Assembly (NCBI GenBank): GCA_043746555.1
Contig: JAYTQU010000246.1
Span: forward strand, 1-14,495
DNA from: CAZQYC01 sp043746555
GTDB taxonomy: Bacteria > Pseudomonadota > Gammaproteobacteria > Steroidobacterales > Steroidobacteraceae
DNA: 14,495 bases
Direction: 5' to 3'
This document shows, in pieces, positions 1 to 7,103 of the stretch. The first letter of the stretch is position 1. Every line of letters starts with the position of its first letter. The notes beneath the pieces are model-generated. The model was not told the DNA's origin. It did no database searches and saw only the letters and a program-made list of their open reading frames with translations. Both the position numbers and the translations under genes were made by a program.

Positions 1-1049
1 CGAACATGACGTTGCTACAGCAACAAGCCTCGCCAACGACCGGCATTCCGGTGGTGCCTGCCGCTTCTCGCCCGGTCGGCAAGCAGTACGACTACACAGT
101 CGACAGCGTTGTGGCCGCACTTTACGGCCGTTACGAAATCGAACTTGGCGATTGGCGACTTAACGCGGGCGCGCGCGGCGAAAGCGTCAGTTATAAGTAC
201 GACAACCGCATGTTGGACGGCAATACTCGCGAAGACGGCACACCCTGCCCGCTCAATGCCACCGGCTGTTTGTATGCACGTTTGCCGGATCGCACCGATC
301 ACTACACCACGTTGACACCGCAACTCGGCGCTGTGTGGCATGTGGCACCCACGCAGTCATTGTATGCAACCGCTGTACGCGGCTATCGGGCGCCGGATAC
401 CAACGAGCTCTATCGACTACAACGACAACAAGCCATCGAATCGCCGGGTACCGAACGTCTCGATAGCTTAGAAGTTGGACTACGCGGCGCGGTGGCGCAA
501 GTGAACTACGCTTTTGCGCTATTCGCGATGCGCAAAGAAAACATGATCATTCGCGATGCCAACGGTTTGAACTACAGCGGCGCGAAGACCAAGCACAAGG
601 GCGTCGAATACGAAATCAATTTTGCGCCGCTCGATCAACTTAGTTTTGCATTAGACGGAACGTGGGCAAAGCACCAATACGATTTCACCGCCAACATCGC
701 CGGCGGCGAATCCATCGTCTCGGGTCTCACGATCGACACAGCACCGCAGAATTTGTGGAACGCGCGAGTTCAGTGGCGACCCATTGCCGCGCTCAGCACC
801 GAGCTCGAATGGCAACATGTCGGCATGTACTCAGCGGATGCCGCTAATCTCAATTTCTACGACGGCCACAATCTATTGAACTTGAGAACGAACTACCGCT
901 TCGATAATTCCTGGAGTGCGGCATTGCGTATCACCAACCTCGCCGATCGTCTCTACGCCGATCGTGCCGACTACGCTAATGGCAATTTTCGCTACTTTCC
1001 AGGACGCGGACGCGCCGCGTTTGTAGAAGTGCGATATGAAATGAAATGA
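1..1049 (+). CDS. TonB-dependent outer-membrane receptor, C-terminal part (5' end outside window)
   Basis: The frame is open to the left edge of the window, so the Met at position 6 is probably internal. The visible ~348 residues are the second half of a TonB-dependent receptor barrel. They show alternating amphipathic strands, a YRAPDTNELYR segment, a strand pair around MRKENMIIRD followed by YSGAKTKHKGVEYE, and a last strand LRITNLADRLYADR...RYFPGRGRAAFVEVRYEMK. This layout is typical of receptors that import ferric chelates, vitamin B12 or other large ligands with TonB energy; the ligand cannot be told without the plug domain. A CPLNATGC pair may form a disulfide in an extracellular loop. 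The final residue is Lys rather than the usual terminal aromatic, although Tyr lies three residues before the end. The gene converges on the DUF1501 gene. Confidence 0.9.
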   Translation, partial: NMTLLQQQASPTTGIPVVPAASRPVGKQYDYTVDSVVAALYGRYEIELGDWRLNAGARGESVSYKYDNRMLDGNTREDGTPCPLNATGCLYARLPDRTDHYTTLTPQLGAVWHVAPTQSLYATAVRGYRAPDTNELYRLQRQQAIESPGTERLDSLEVGLRGAVAQVNYAFALFAMRKENMIIRDANGLNYSGAKTKHKGVEYEINFAPLDQLSFALDGTWAKHQYDFTANIAGGESIVSGLTIDTAPQNLWNARVQWRPIAALSTELEWQHVGMYSADAANLNFYDGHNLLNLRTNYRFDNSWSAALRITNLADRLYADRADYANGNFRYFPGRGRAAFVEVRYEMK

Positions 1050-1058
1050 TAGAAGCAC

Positions 1059-1085
1059 CGGCAGCCGGAGTATCTCCGCCTGCCG
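1059..1085. terminator. Hairpin between convergent genes, likely bidirectional terminator
   Basis: CGGCAG (1059-1064) pairs with CTGCCG (1080-1085), and CGGAG (1066-1070) pairs with CTCCG (1074-1078). One C-C mismatch separates the two stem parts and the loop is the three bases TAT. It lies in the 52-bp gap between the receptor stop codon and the DUF1501 stop codon, so it could end transcription from both sides. No clear T-tract follows on either strand, so intrinsic termination is inferred from position and stem strength. It could also act as an mRNA-stabilising 3' hairpin. Confidence 0.65.
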
Positions 1086-1101
1086 ATTGGTCGACAACGG
1101 G

Positions 1102-2700
1102 TCAGATCGCCCCGAAGGCTGTGTACTTGTCGATCAATGCAGCGCTGCCAAAGGCCGTGCCGGGGAAAAGCGTTGGCATTTCGGCCGCGCGACCATTTAG
1201 TCCGAGATAGTTCAAGGTGATTAACTCGACTGCCAAGTTGACGGCGTTTGCAGCGGGGCTCGATGACGCCATGACACTGCCATCGGTTGTGAACCAACCG
1301 AGCTGCTGCTTGTCGGCACCTAGTAAAGGCGGTCGGCCATTCGGGCTGTAGACCAAAAAGAACGTCGCTGCCGTGGATTGGTTGTCGCCTTGCCAACTCA
1401 ACTTGCCGCGACCGGCGGCGGAATTGTCGATGGTCATGTTGGAATTCAAACTGCCATCGCTAAAAACTTGCAGCATTAGAGGGTGACCCACGCGTGCGGC
1501 GTATTCAAGGCAGGCACCGATGCACACGCCGGCGTTGAAGTTGCGCGTTTCGCCGTCGGATCGATTGCCGGAGTGATAGTCGAAGCCACCCATTTGAATG
1601 GTGGCCGCGCCGCCGAAACCGTTGACGATCAACTTCATGATGGCGGCCGTCTTCATGAAATCGCCCTGTGTAATTTCGGTCGCTGAAAAAATACTGTTGG
1701 CCGCGCCCGTGATATTGACGTCTTGTAGCGGATCAAGATCCTTCGGACCGCTTAACACTTCAGCCGTATTTGCCGGCCTCGCGTAACTGCATTGCACCTG
1801 CTGTTTCGCGAGACCTTCCGGACTCAAAGTAGCGGGAGGTGTAACAGTAGTGGATAAGCCTGTACTTACTGTAGGCAACGCTAATTTCAACAGGCTAACA
1901 CGTTCGATAAATTCGACTGTTGACACCATATCGGCCTTTGCCGTGGGGCCTGTGAAAAGGCTCGTGCCGCTGCCGCCAGGCGCCAAGCCAACCAAATCGC
2001 TCGGCTGGCTGATCTTGGTCGGCGCAATTGACGCATCGATCATTGACATCAGCGCTACCGAGTTACCGCCCGAGGGTGAGTTTGACGTACCGGCAAGCGT
2101 GAGCAACGAACCCTTGGTGCCGGTCTTCGCAATCGCATACAAGGGGCTCCACACATTATTGGCAGTATCGTTTTGCGACAGTGCGGGAATCACGACGCCG
2201 TTAACATTGGCGAGCGTGGCTGCGGACATTCGCGTTTTCATACCGCGCATGATCGCGCTATCGCTGTGAAACAAGAGTCCGGCGCTGGCGTCGATGAAAG
2301 TGCCGGGGGCTGAGCTGATCGGCGCCATGTTTCCAGGCAATCCCAGCTTTCCGTAGCCGGCGGTCGATAAAAAGTCCGTCTGTCCGCCCGGCCCGCCGAC
2401 CATGACCTCCGATCCAACCAGATTCGCGCCACCGGAGAGATCGAAAGAAATGAAAGGCACTCCGGAGCCGCTACTAATTTTGCATGGCCCCTTTAGTTGG
2501 TTGATATCGTTAGACAGCGCGTTGGCAACGCGAGGATTCGCGAGCATCCACGCGACGATCGACGGGACGAACGCCATCGCGCCGCCGGAAATAAATCCCT
2601 GCGAGAGAAATTCGCGGCGCGTGCGCGGCTTCGGATGATCCGGATGACGCAGCGGCTCATGAAGACCGTGAGCGCGCGGAAGGGGTTTGCGAATAATCAT
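1102..2700 (-). CDS. DUF1501 family protein with twin-arginine signal
   Basis: A 532-residue protein and the last gene of the minus-strand operon. Near the N-terminus a Tat motif, TRREFLSQG (about residues 27-35), is followed by a hydrophobic stretch (about 38-53), so export in a folded state is predicted. The GGFDYH motif at residues 371-376, and the pattern of FDLSGGAN near the mature N-terminus with LEYAARVGHPLMLQVFSDGS near the end, match the DUF1501 family. That family belongs to the alkaline phosphatase/sulfatase-like fold group and is often encoded beside planctomycete-type cytochrome genes; its biochemical activity is not established. The gene starts 65 bp after the LamG-cytochrome gene. 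A GGGAAAG ribosome site (complement of 2706-2712) lies 5 bases before the ATG. Family call firm; function unknown. Confidence 0.85.
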   Translation of the reverse strand: MIIRKPLPRAHGLHEPLRHPDHPKPRTRREFLSQGFISGGAMAFVPSIVAWMLANPRVANALSNDINQLKGPCKISSGSGVPFISFDLSGGANLVGSEVMVGGPGGQTDFLSTAGYGKLGLPGNMAPISSAPGTFIDASAGLLFHSDSAIMRGMKTRMSAATLANVNGVVIPALSQNDTANNVWSPLYAIAKTGTKGSLLTLAGTSNSPSGGNSVALMSMIDASIAPTKISQPSDLVGLAPGGSGTSLFTGPTAKADMVSTVEFIERVSLLKLALPTVSTGLSTTVTPPATLSPEGLAKQQVQCSYARPANTAEVLSGPKDLDPLQDVNITGAANSIFSATEITQGDFMKTAAIMKLIVNGFGGAATIQMGGFDYHSGNRSDGETRNFNAGVCIGACLEYAARVGHPLMLQVFSDGSLNSNMTIDNSAAGRGKLSWQGDNQSTAATFFLVYSPNGRPPLLGADKQQLGWFTTDGSVMASSSPAANAVNLAVELITLNYLGLNGRAAEMPTLFPGTAFGSAALIDKYTAFGAI

Positions 2701-2765
2701 GGTTGCTTTCCCAATCTTGTGACTTGCAATGACGATTTCGATGAAACGATAAATAGCGACCGAGG

Positions 2766-5351
2766 CTATTGGATGAGCATGTTGGCGCTAGCCAGTCCCG
2801 TTGCGCAAACCGCGGTCACAACGGTTGCAACACGAGCTCCAGTGCATGGAGCGCTCTGGCACAATCCGAGCGCTGCTTTACTCAGGTCCGTATTGGCGAT
2901 CAGGCTATACAGCAGTCCGTGCATCGACGCTGCGTCGACCGCCGCTGGATCGGGTTGTGTGCTCACACCGGAGTTCGAAACATGGTTGACCACGGCATTG
3001 ATGACCAGATCGCGTCCCGGTTGCGTCGACACGTCAAAGCTGGAAGTACCGAAGAAGGCGTTACTCAGCGTGGACGAATTTACGAGTTCGCTGCAATACG
3101 CGATGGCAAGTTGGCTTACCGCGGATTGATGCGAATCCAAGAACCCGTCAAGTTGCGGCGTGGCAGGCAACGATTGCTTCACGTTTTTGTAAGTCGCAAC
3201 GATATTCGCATTGTTGATGTCGACACCCGTGATCTTCGCCATCGTGGCATTGATCGCATCGAAGGTACGCACGCCGATGTCCACGGGCTGCGTTGTCGGA
3301 TCGACGGGCGTTGCCGGCGTCGGCGCAGATGGTTCGGTATGAACATGCGTCTGTGTGCCGAGTTGATCGAATGTCAGGAAGAACTCGTCCGAGGTCGGGC
3401 CTTTTTGAAGTCCGATGATCGTTCCGACTTTCGAGATGCTCTCACCGCCAACGCTGCTGTATAGAGCATCGGTCAACACCGTATCCACGTTGCTGTAGGC
3501 TTGACCGACCGTAGCTTCTGCGCCGTTGATACCGATACGCATGCCTTTGAGCACCAAATCACCGGGCTTGGCGTTCGGATCCAAGCTGATGAACTTGGGA
3601 TCCTTGAACAGATACGAGTAACTGTCGTACTGAGAGACCTCGAACATGATGTAGCTCTGCGGAACACTGATCAGATTGCTCACGCTGAACAACAGGAAGT
3701 ATCGCTCGCCCACACCGGCGGCGAAATTCTGCTGAATCTGCGGCAACGTCAAGGCGCGATTGTGAATCGCTACAAACTTGATCTGACCGAGCCACGGTTT
3801 ATCGCCGCTCACTTCATTGCCAAGCACAAATGCAAAGGTGTCGTCCCATCCGGCCAAGGGGCTACCCGATGCATCGGCAGTGCCGGTGAACGCGCCGTTG
3901 ACATAGATACGTCGTCCCCCAACCGGATCGTAAGTCACGACCACGTGCTGGAGAGAGGCTTGCAAGACTTTGGCGGCGTCGGGCGTCGACAGCGCAGGCG
4001 CGCCATTGGCATTCGACGCAGCCGTATGATTGAAGAAGTCGTAGTTGTAAACGGTCTGACCCAATTCGAAATTGCGTGTCGTGACGCCACCGGAATAACT
4101 CACGATACGAGCCTCGGTTTGTGTCACGTTTGCCGGGGCAATCCATGCCTCGATCGAATACTCGCCGGTCGAACCGACTAAATCGGAAAGTTTCTTACTA
4201 GCTGACGTAAGACCCTGCGCTTTACCGCCGGCCATCTGAATGCCCCAACCGCCGACCCAGGTGTAAGTGCCCTTCGCGGTCGCTGATAAATTAAGATCAA
4301 GCGCCGGTTGTACGCCGCTGGTGTCGTAAGCGACTGAGCCGGTGCCGGTTTTAAATTCGTACACGGCGATGGCATTGTTGTCGTAGCGCGTGCCGCCGCT
4401 TGCAACCGTGCCGTCGTACATTGCCAGCGCTTTGCTGAGCACCAAAGTCGAATCAATTGGTGTTGCTGTGATATTGGCATCCGCTATCATTTTTTTGATC
4501 GCGTCTTCCATTGCCTGAGCGCTTGCCGCGCAGTCCACTGCTCCGCCATTTGGCGCCCAGCAATTGTGGAATTCGTTTCGCAGACGCAACACGAACCGAG
4601 ATTGCGAAGGATCGTCGAGATTAATCTTCGTTTGTGCCGCTGCATACGCAGTATCAAGCGCGTTCTGAATGTCGGCGGCCGTTGCGCCCGTGCTCGGCGG
4701 CATTGATGCGAAATAGGGCTGCTGAGGAGTCGCTGACGACGCCTGGTGACAACGTGAACAGAACTTCGACAGAATGGGAGTGTAGACGTCACTGTTGAAT
4801 GCTTGCTCTACCGTCGATGAGGTTGGTGATGTCGAAGGAGGAAAGCTCAGACTGGCCCCTGCATCTTTCACTGTCGGCGCAATCAATTGAATCTGCTTAC
4901 CCGCGCCGCCCTGTGTCACGCTCGCCCAATCGCTGATCCACTTAGTGAGCGTGTCACCGCAGGCGTTGTTGTCGGCCAACCAACAGTGATGACCGCCGCG
5001 CACTTTCGCCACCATTCGTGATAGTCCGGGATTCGCCAAGTCCACCACGGTGTTGGCTTCTTGATAAGCGAGATTGATGTCATCGGCGCGCACGAAGCGC
5101 GGCGTTTGCGTTGGCTTGTGACAGGCGCCGCATCGATCGTCGCCCTGCAAATTGTCCCAAACGCTTATTTTGAAGGCCTGAATATCGGCAGTTGCCGGCG
5201 ACGGACCATTGTAGGCGGCCGCGGCGACGGGACCCGCCGTTGACGGATTCACCGTCGTTGGTGCACCACCGCCGCAAGCGGACAACGCCAGCAGCGCTGT
5301 AAGCGCGACAGCCGCAAGTTTGTTCGAGACAAATGAGGTAACGCGCATCAT
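2766..5351 (-). CDS. LamG-domain lipoprotein with two tandem c-type haem modules
   Basis: An 861-residue predicted outer-membrane lipoprotein. The lipobox LSAC puts the lipidated Cys at residue 26, followed by Gly. Two related modules follow: CGACH (74-78) with LANPGLSRMVAKVRGGHHCW (to 124), and CSRCH (198-202) with DDPSQSRFVLRLRNEFHNCW (to 265). Both share the order CxxCH, P..SR.V, a basic stretch and HxCW, so they look like an internal duplication, each binding one covalent haem and perhaps holding one disulfide. Residues about 325-545 form a LamG/concanavalin-like beta-sandwich (YSIEAWIAP, HVVVTYDPVGGRRIYVNG). The C-terminal ~300 residues are unassigned. The start is three bases after the stop of the upstream cytochrome gene; two adjacent ATG codons (5351 and 5348) are possible. 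The sugar or polymer ligand of the LamG part is unknown. Confidence 0.85.
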   Translation of the reverse strand: MMRVTSFVSNKLAAVALTALLALSACGGGAPTTVNPSTAGPVAAAAYNGPSPATADIQAFKISVWDNLQGDDRCGACHKPTQTPRFVRADDINLAYQEANTVVDLANPGLSRMVAKVRGGHHCWLADNNACGDTLTKWISDWASVTQGGAGKQIQLIAPTVKDAGASLSFPPSTSPTSSTVEQAFNSDVYTPILSKFCSRCHQASSATPQQPYFASMPPSTGATAADIQNALDTAYAAAQTKINLDDPSQSRFVLRLRNEFHNCWAPNGGAVDCAASAQAMEDAIKKMIADANITATPIDSTLVLSKALAMYDGTVASGGTRYDNNAIAVYEFKTGTGSVAYDTSGVQPALDLNLSATAKGTYTWVGGWGIQMAGGKAQGLTSASKKLSDLVGSTGEYSIEAWIAPANVTQTEARIVSYSGGVTTRNFELGQTVYNYDFFNHTAASNANGAPALSTPDAAKVLQASLQHVVVTYDPVGGRRIYVNGAFTGTADASGSPLAGWDDTFAFVLGNEVSGDKPWLGQIKFVAIHNRALTLPQIQQNFAAGVGERYFLLFSVSNLISVPQSYIMFEVSQYDSYSYLFKDPKFISLDPNAKPGDLVLKGMRIGINGAEATVGQAYSNVDTVLTDALYSSVGGESISKVGTIIGLQKGPTSDEFFLTFDQLGTQTHVHTEPSAPTPATPVDPTTQPVDIGVRTFDAINATMAKITGVDINNANIVATYKNVKQSLPATPQLDGFLDSHQSAVSQLAIAYCSELVNSSTLSNAFFGTSSFDVSTQPGRDLVINAVVNHVSNSGVSTQPDPAAVDAASMHGLLYSLIANTDLSKAALGLCQSAPCTGARVATVVTAVCATGLASANMLIQ

Positions 5352-5354
5352 GAA

Positions 5355-6590
5355 CTAGTTCCCCATGCAAGCCGCTGCAGTCTCGGCGAATACTCGCTTG
5401 AGACTGTAGTTGTTGGATTTGAAATCACTGACGATTGTTGTGACAGTGGACCGATCTGCTGCATTGCTAGGCGATCGCAGACAAACTTGACGAAAGACTT
5501 TTTCCACTTGGCACTGAGCGAATGCATCGCTATTCGCAAGTTCGGCGCCCAAGGATTTCGCGCCGGCACCGCTTCCGGATAACAGTTGCGACCAGCCAAG
5601 ATTGGAGTTCGGTCCCGCTCGCCAACGGTTGTCCCAATGATCGTCGGGCGTCACGTAGCCCGGCTTGAAGTTATCGGAGTTGATCAGATATTTCGGCTGC
5701 ACTTGGCCGGGCGTGTATTGCAACGTGCCGCTGGTGGCGTCGAAGTTGTAATACGCAAACGCTTGCGCCATCGGATCCATACCGCTGTGACAGCCGACAC
5801 AACTGTTTAGGAAAATCCTGCTGTCGCCGCCGGGGCTGCGACTGACGTCTTGTCGAATGCGATCCGCGGCGCGAGTCGTGTCTTGAACTTGTTCCATGTC
5901 GTGACACAAATGATTCAGCATCGTGAAGCGAAACATCGCGCGATTGGTGCCGGCGACAAAGAATGCCGCGGCACCGGCGCGCGTTGTCATCACGCCTGCG
6001 GTTGCCGCCGCAGGAATGCCGGTTAGCGAGGACTGCGTCGTCCTGACCAAGGCGGTACGTAGATCGACGTTCTTGTCGTCGAGAAATTGATAGTGATCGT
6101 TGTTGGCGGGGCTGTATGCGGGCGCTCCGCTGGACGGCGCGGTATACAGGATATCGTCCGACAACATCGTATTAAATGGTACGTCTTCGCGCACCATACC
6201 GATGACCGTGGCGGTGTAATCATTGAGCGGCACAAACACTTGTTGATCGCGATTGGTCCAGGGTGCCGCAAAATCCTTCAGCATGTACGTGTAAAACGGA
6301 CTGGACTCGGTCCGCGTTGGATCAATGGCATACAATGCAGCTTGAACCGGTCCGTTCGTATGATCGTTATTGATCATTGTTTCCATAGCATCGAGCGTAG
6401 CGTTCGTCGGCGGCGTGCCGACCAGTCGATCGTGAATTCGCTTCGCCTGATTGCGTTCTGTCTGTCCGGCCAGCGCAGTGCTTTGTCCAAACGCGAGCGC
6501 CAAACTGAGCGTCAGCGTTATCGCGCTAGCCAAGCGATTGGGTCGACGACTAGCTCGCATACGTGTGCCGTGCAATTTCTTTAGTTTCAT
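5355..6590 (-). CDS. Secreted monohaem protein resembling the C-terminal half of planctomycete-type cytochromes (DUF1592/1588/1585-like)
   Basis: A 411-residue protein, first gene of the minus operon. A basic n-region and hydrophobic stretch (about residues 20-40, ending TALA|GQ) predict Sec export. One haem motif, CVGCH (264-268), is followed by SGMDPMAQAFAYYNFD. That resembles the DUF1588 pattern, in which CxxCH is followed by a DP motif and FxxFD. Residues about 118-150 (NDYTATVIGMVREDVPFNTML) recall DUF1592, and the tail (LANSDAFAQCQVEKVFRQVC) recalls DUF1585. These are matches from memory and moderately sure. The usual longer N-terminal part of such proteins is missing. An internal ATG at residue 11 (MRASRR) is an alternative start giving a more typical signal peptide. 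The CDS ends three bases before the LamG-cytochrome start, so translation is probably coupled. Confidence 0.75.
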   Translation of the reverse strand: MKLKKLHGTRMRASRRPNRLASAITLTLSLALAFGQSTALAGQTERNQAKRIHDRLVGTPPTNATLDAMETMINNDHTNGPVQAALYAIDPTRTESSPFYTYMLKDFAAPWTNRDQQVFVPLNDYTATVIGMVREDVPFNTMLSDDILYTAPSSGAPAYSPANNDHYQFLDDKNVDLRTALVRTTQSSLTGIPAAATAGVMTTRAGAAAFFVAGTNRAMFRFTMLNHLCHDMEQVQDTTRAADRIRQDVSRSPGGDSRIFLNSCVGCHSGMDPMAQAFAYYNFDATSGTLQYTPGQVQPKYLINSDNFKPGYVTPDDHWDNRWRAGPNSNLGWSQLLSGSGAGAKSLGAELANSDAFAQCQVEKVFRQVCLRSPSNAADRSTVTTIVSDFKSNNYSLKRVFAETAAACMGN

Positions 6591-6654
6591 AGCCTGCCAA
6601 CTCTTGATAAGTCGTCAACAAAAAGTGTTCGTGCGCAATCGCCCAACCTCAACT

Positions 6655-6681
6655 TGCGGCGCAATATACGCACTCGCCGCA
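6655..6681. repeat. 7-bp inverted repeat around a candidate -10 box
   Basis: TGCGGCG (6655-6661) and CGCCGCA (6675-6681) are perfect inverted copies separated by 13 bases. The spacer contains AATATA (6663-6668), which reads TATATT on the minus strand. The element sits 65-91 bases upstream of the first minus-strand start codon. It could be an operator or a short stem in the leader; chance is not excluded. Confidence 0.4.
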
Positions 6682-6692
6682 GGCTTCCGTAA
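6663..6692 (-). promoter_or_regulatory. Candidate sigma70-type promoter for the minus-strand cytochrome operon
   Basis: On the minus strand TTACGG (complement of 6687-6692) and TATATT (complement of 6663-6668) are separated by 18 bases. The -10 is fair and the -35 poor. A transcript starting about 6655 would have a ~65-base leader. Position supports it more than sequence quality does. Confidence 0.3.
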
Positions 6693-6811
6693 CTGTCTCA
6701 ATGGTCAGACGTCGGCATGCGCAGACAGCTATCGAAAAAGCGCGCGCGCATATAATCTTGCGATACGTTGGAGGGCGTGTCTTTACGACCTCACTAGTGA
6801 ATTGGGTCACA

Positions 6812-6834
6812 GTTACCAGCGCTTTTTTGGTAAC
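6812..6834. promoter_or_regulatory. Palindromic site GTTACCA-N9-TGGTAAC, possible operator
   Basis: GTTACCA (6812-6818) and TGGTAAC (6828-6834) are perfect inverted copies with a 9-base, T-rich spacer. The half-site centres are 16 bases apart, compatible with a dimeric regulator. The 10-bp palindrome TCACTAGTGA lies 11 bases to the left. As RNA it would form a 7-bp stem, but no T-tract follows the second arm, so a terminator is less likely. Confidence 0.4.
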
Positions 6835-6902
6835 GATGCGATTTTGACGACGGCATAGGAAAGCCGATTGGCGAGCCGACATCTGTGAAGTTGTTAACGG
6901 AC

Positions 6903-6941
6903 TGTCGAATATGTCGCGAATCAGTATGTCGTGTCGCGGAT
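6903..6941. repeat. Four TGTCG copies, including two 11-mers with a 20-bp period
   Basis: TGTCG occurs at 6903, 6912, 6927 and 6932. The 11-mers ATGTCGCGAAT (6911-6921) and GTGTCGCGGAT (6931-6941) agree at 9 of 11 positions and are spaced by 20 bases, about two helical turns. The cluster lies ~165-200 bases upstream of the chosen plus-operon start. It may be a regulator site; no known motif is recognised. Confidence 0.3.
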
Positions 6942-7103
6942 TATGTATTGGCGAAAATGCCGATTAGCACGATTAGCCACCAATAATCCCGGATAGCCGC
7001 CATTAGCGAAGTCGCCAAGTAAACGAGCCTGTTTCTCCGAGCATATTTCCTCATGACGACCAGCATGGCAAAAATCGAAGTCTCGAACGCAGTAAGTATC
7101 CGC

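Larger units (their letters stand above)
6591..7103. other. Divergent intergenic region with no convincing gene
   Basis: About 510 bases separate the starts of the two divergent operons. Open frames here are short, lack ribosome sites and resemble no known protein. The region holds two inverted repeats (6655-6681 and 6812-6834), a 10-bp perfect palindrome TCACTAGTGA (6791-6800), a run of alternating G and C at 6740-6749, and TGTCG direct repeats at 6903-6941. A near-tandem 9-mer (CGATTAGCA/CGATTAGCC, 6961-6978) follows. Promoters for both operons should lie here; only weak matches are visible. Confidence 0.6.

Noticed and set aside
1850..2269. Plus-strand open frame of 139 residues
   Set aside because: Antisense to the middle of the DUF1501 gene; no supporting start signal or family.
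2497..3464. Plus-strand open frames of 210 and 231 residues
   Set aside because: They lie antisense to the LamG-cytochrome and DUF1501 genes, lack signals or recognisable domains and have no ribosome sites; they are shadows of real coding frames.
3501..4181. Plus-strand open frame of 226 residues
   Set aside because: Antisense to the LamG domain, whose frame has clear family motifs; composition of the plus frame is rich in Arg and Ile without domain features.
5352..5361. Perfect palindrome GAACTAGTTC
   Set aside because: It overlaps the stop codon and start region of coupled genes; most simply explained by chance and coding constraint.
6751..6756. Perfect TATAAT on the plus strand as the plus-operon promoter
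   Set aside because: No acceptable -35 lies 16-18 bases upstream and there is no extended -10; it would also give a leader of about 340 bases.
6451..6858. Plus-strand open frame of 135 residues across the divergent promoter region
   Set aside because: Its first third is antisense to the signal-peptide region of the cytochrome gene and the rest shows no protein-like pattern or ribosome site.
7053..7103. Earlier ATG start for the HzsA-like lipoprotein
   Set aside because: It adds 17 residues before a compact lipoprotein signal and has no ribosome site; not excluded, but less likely.
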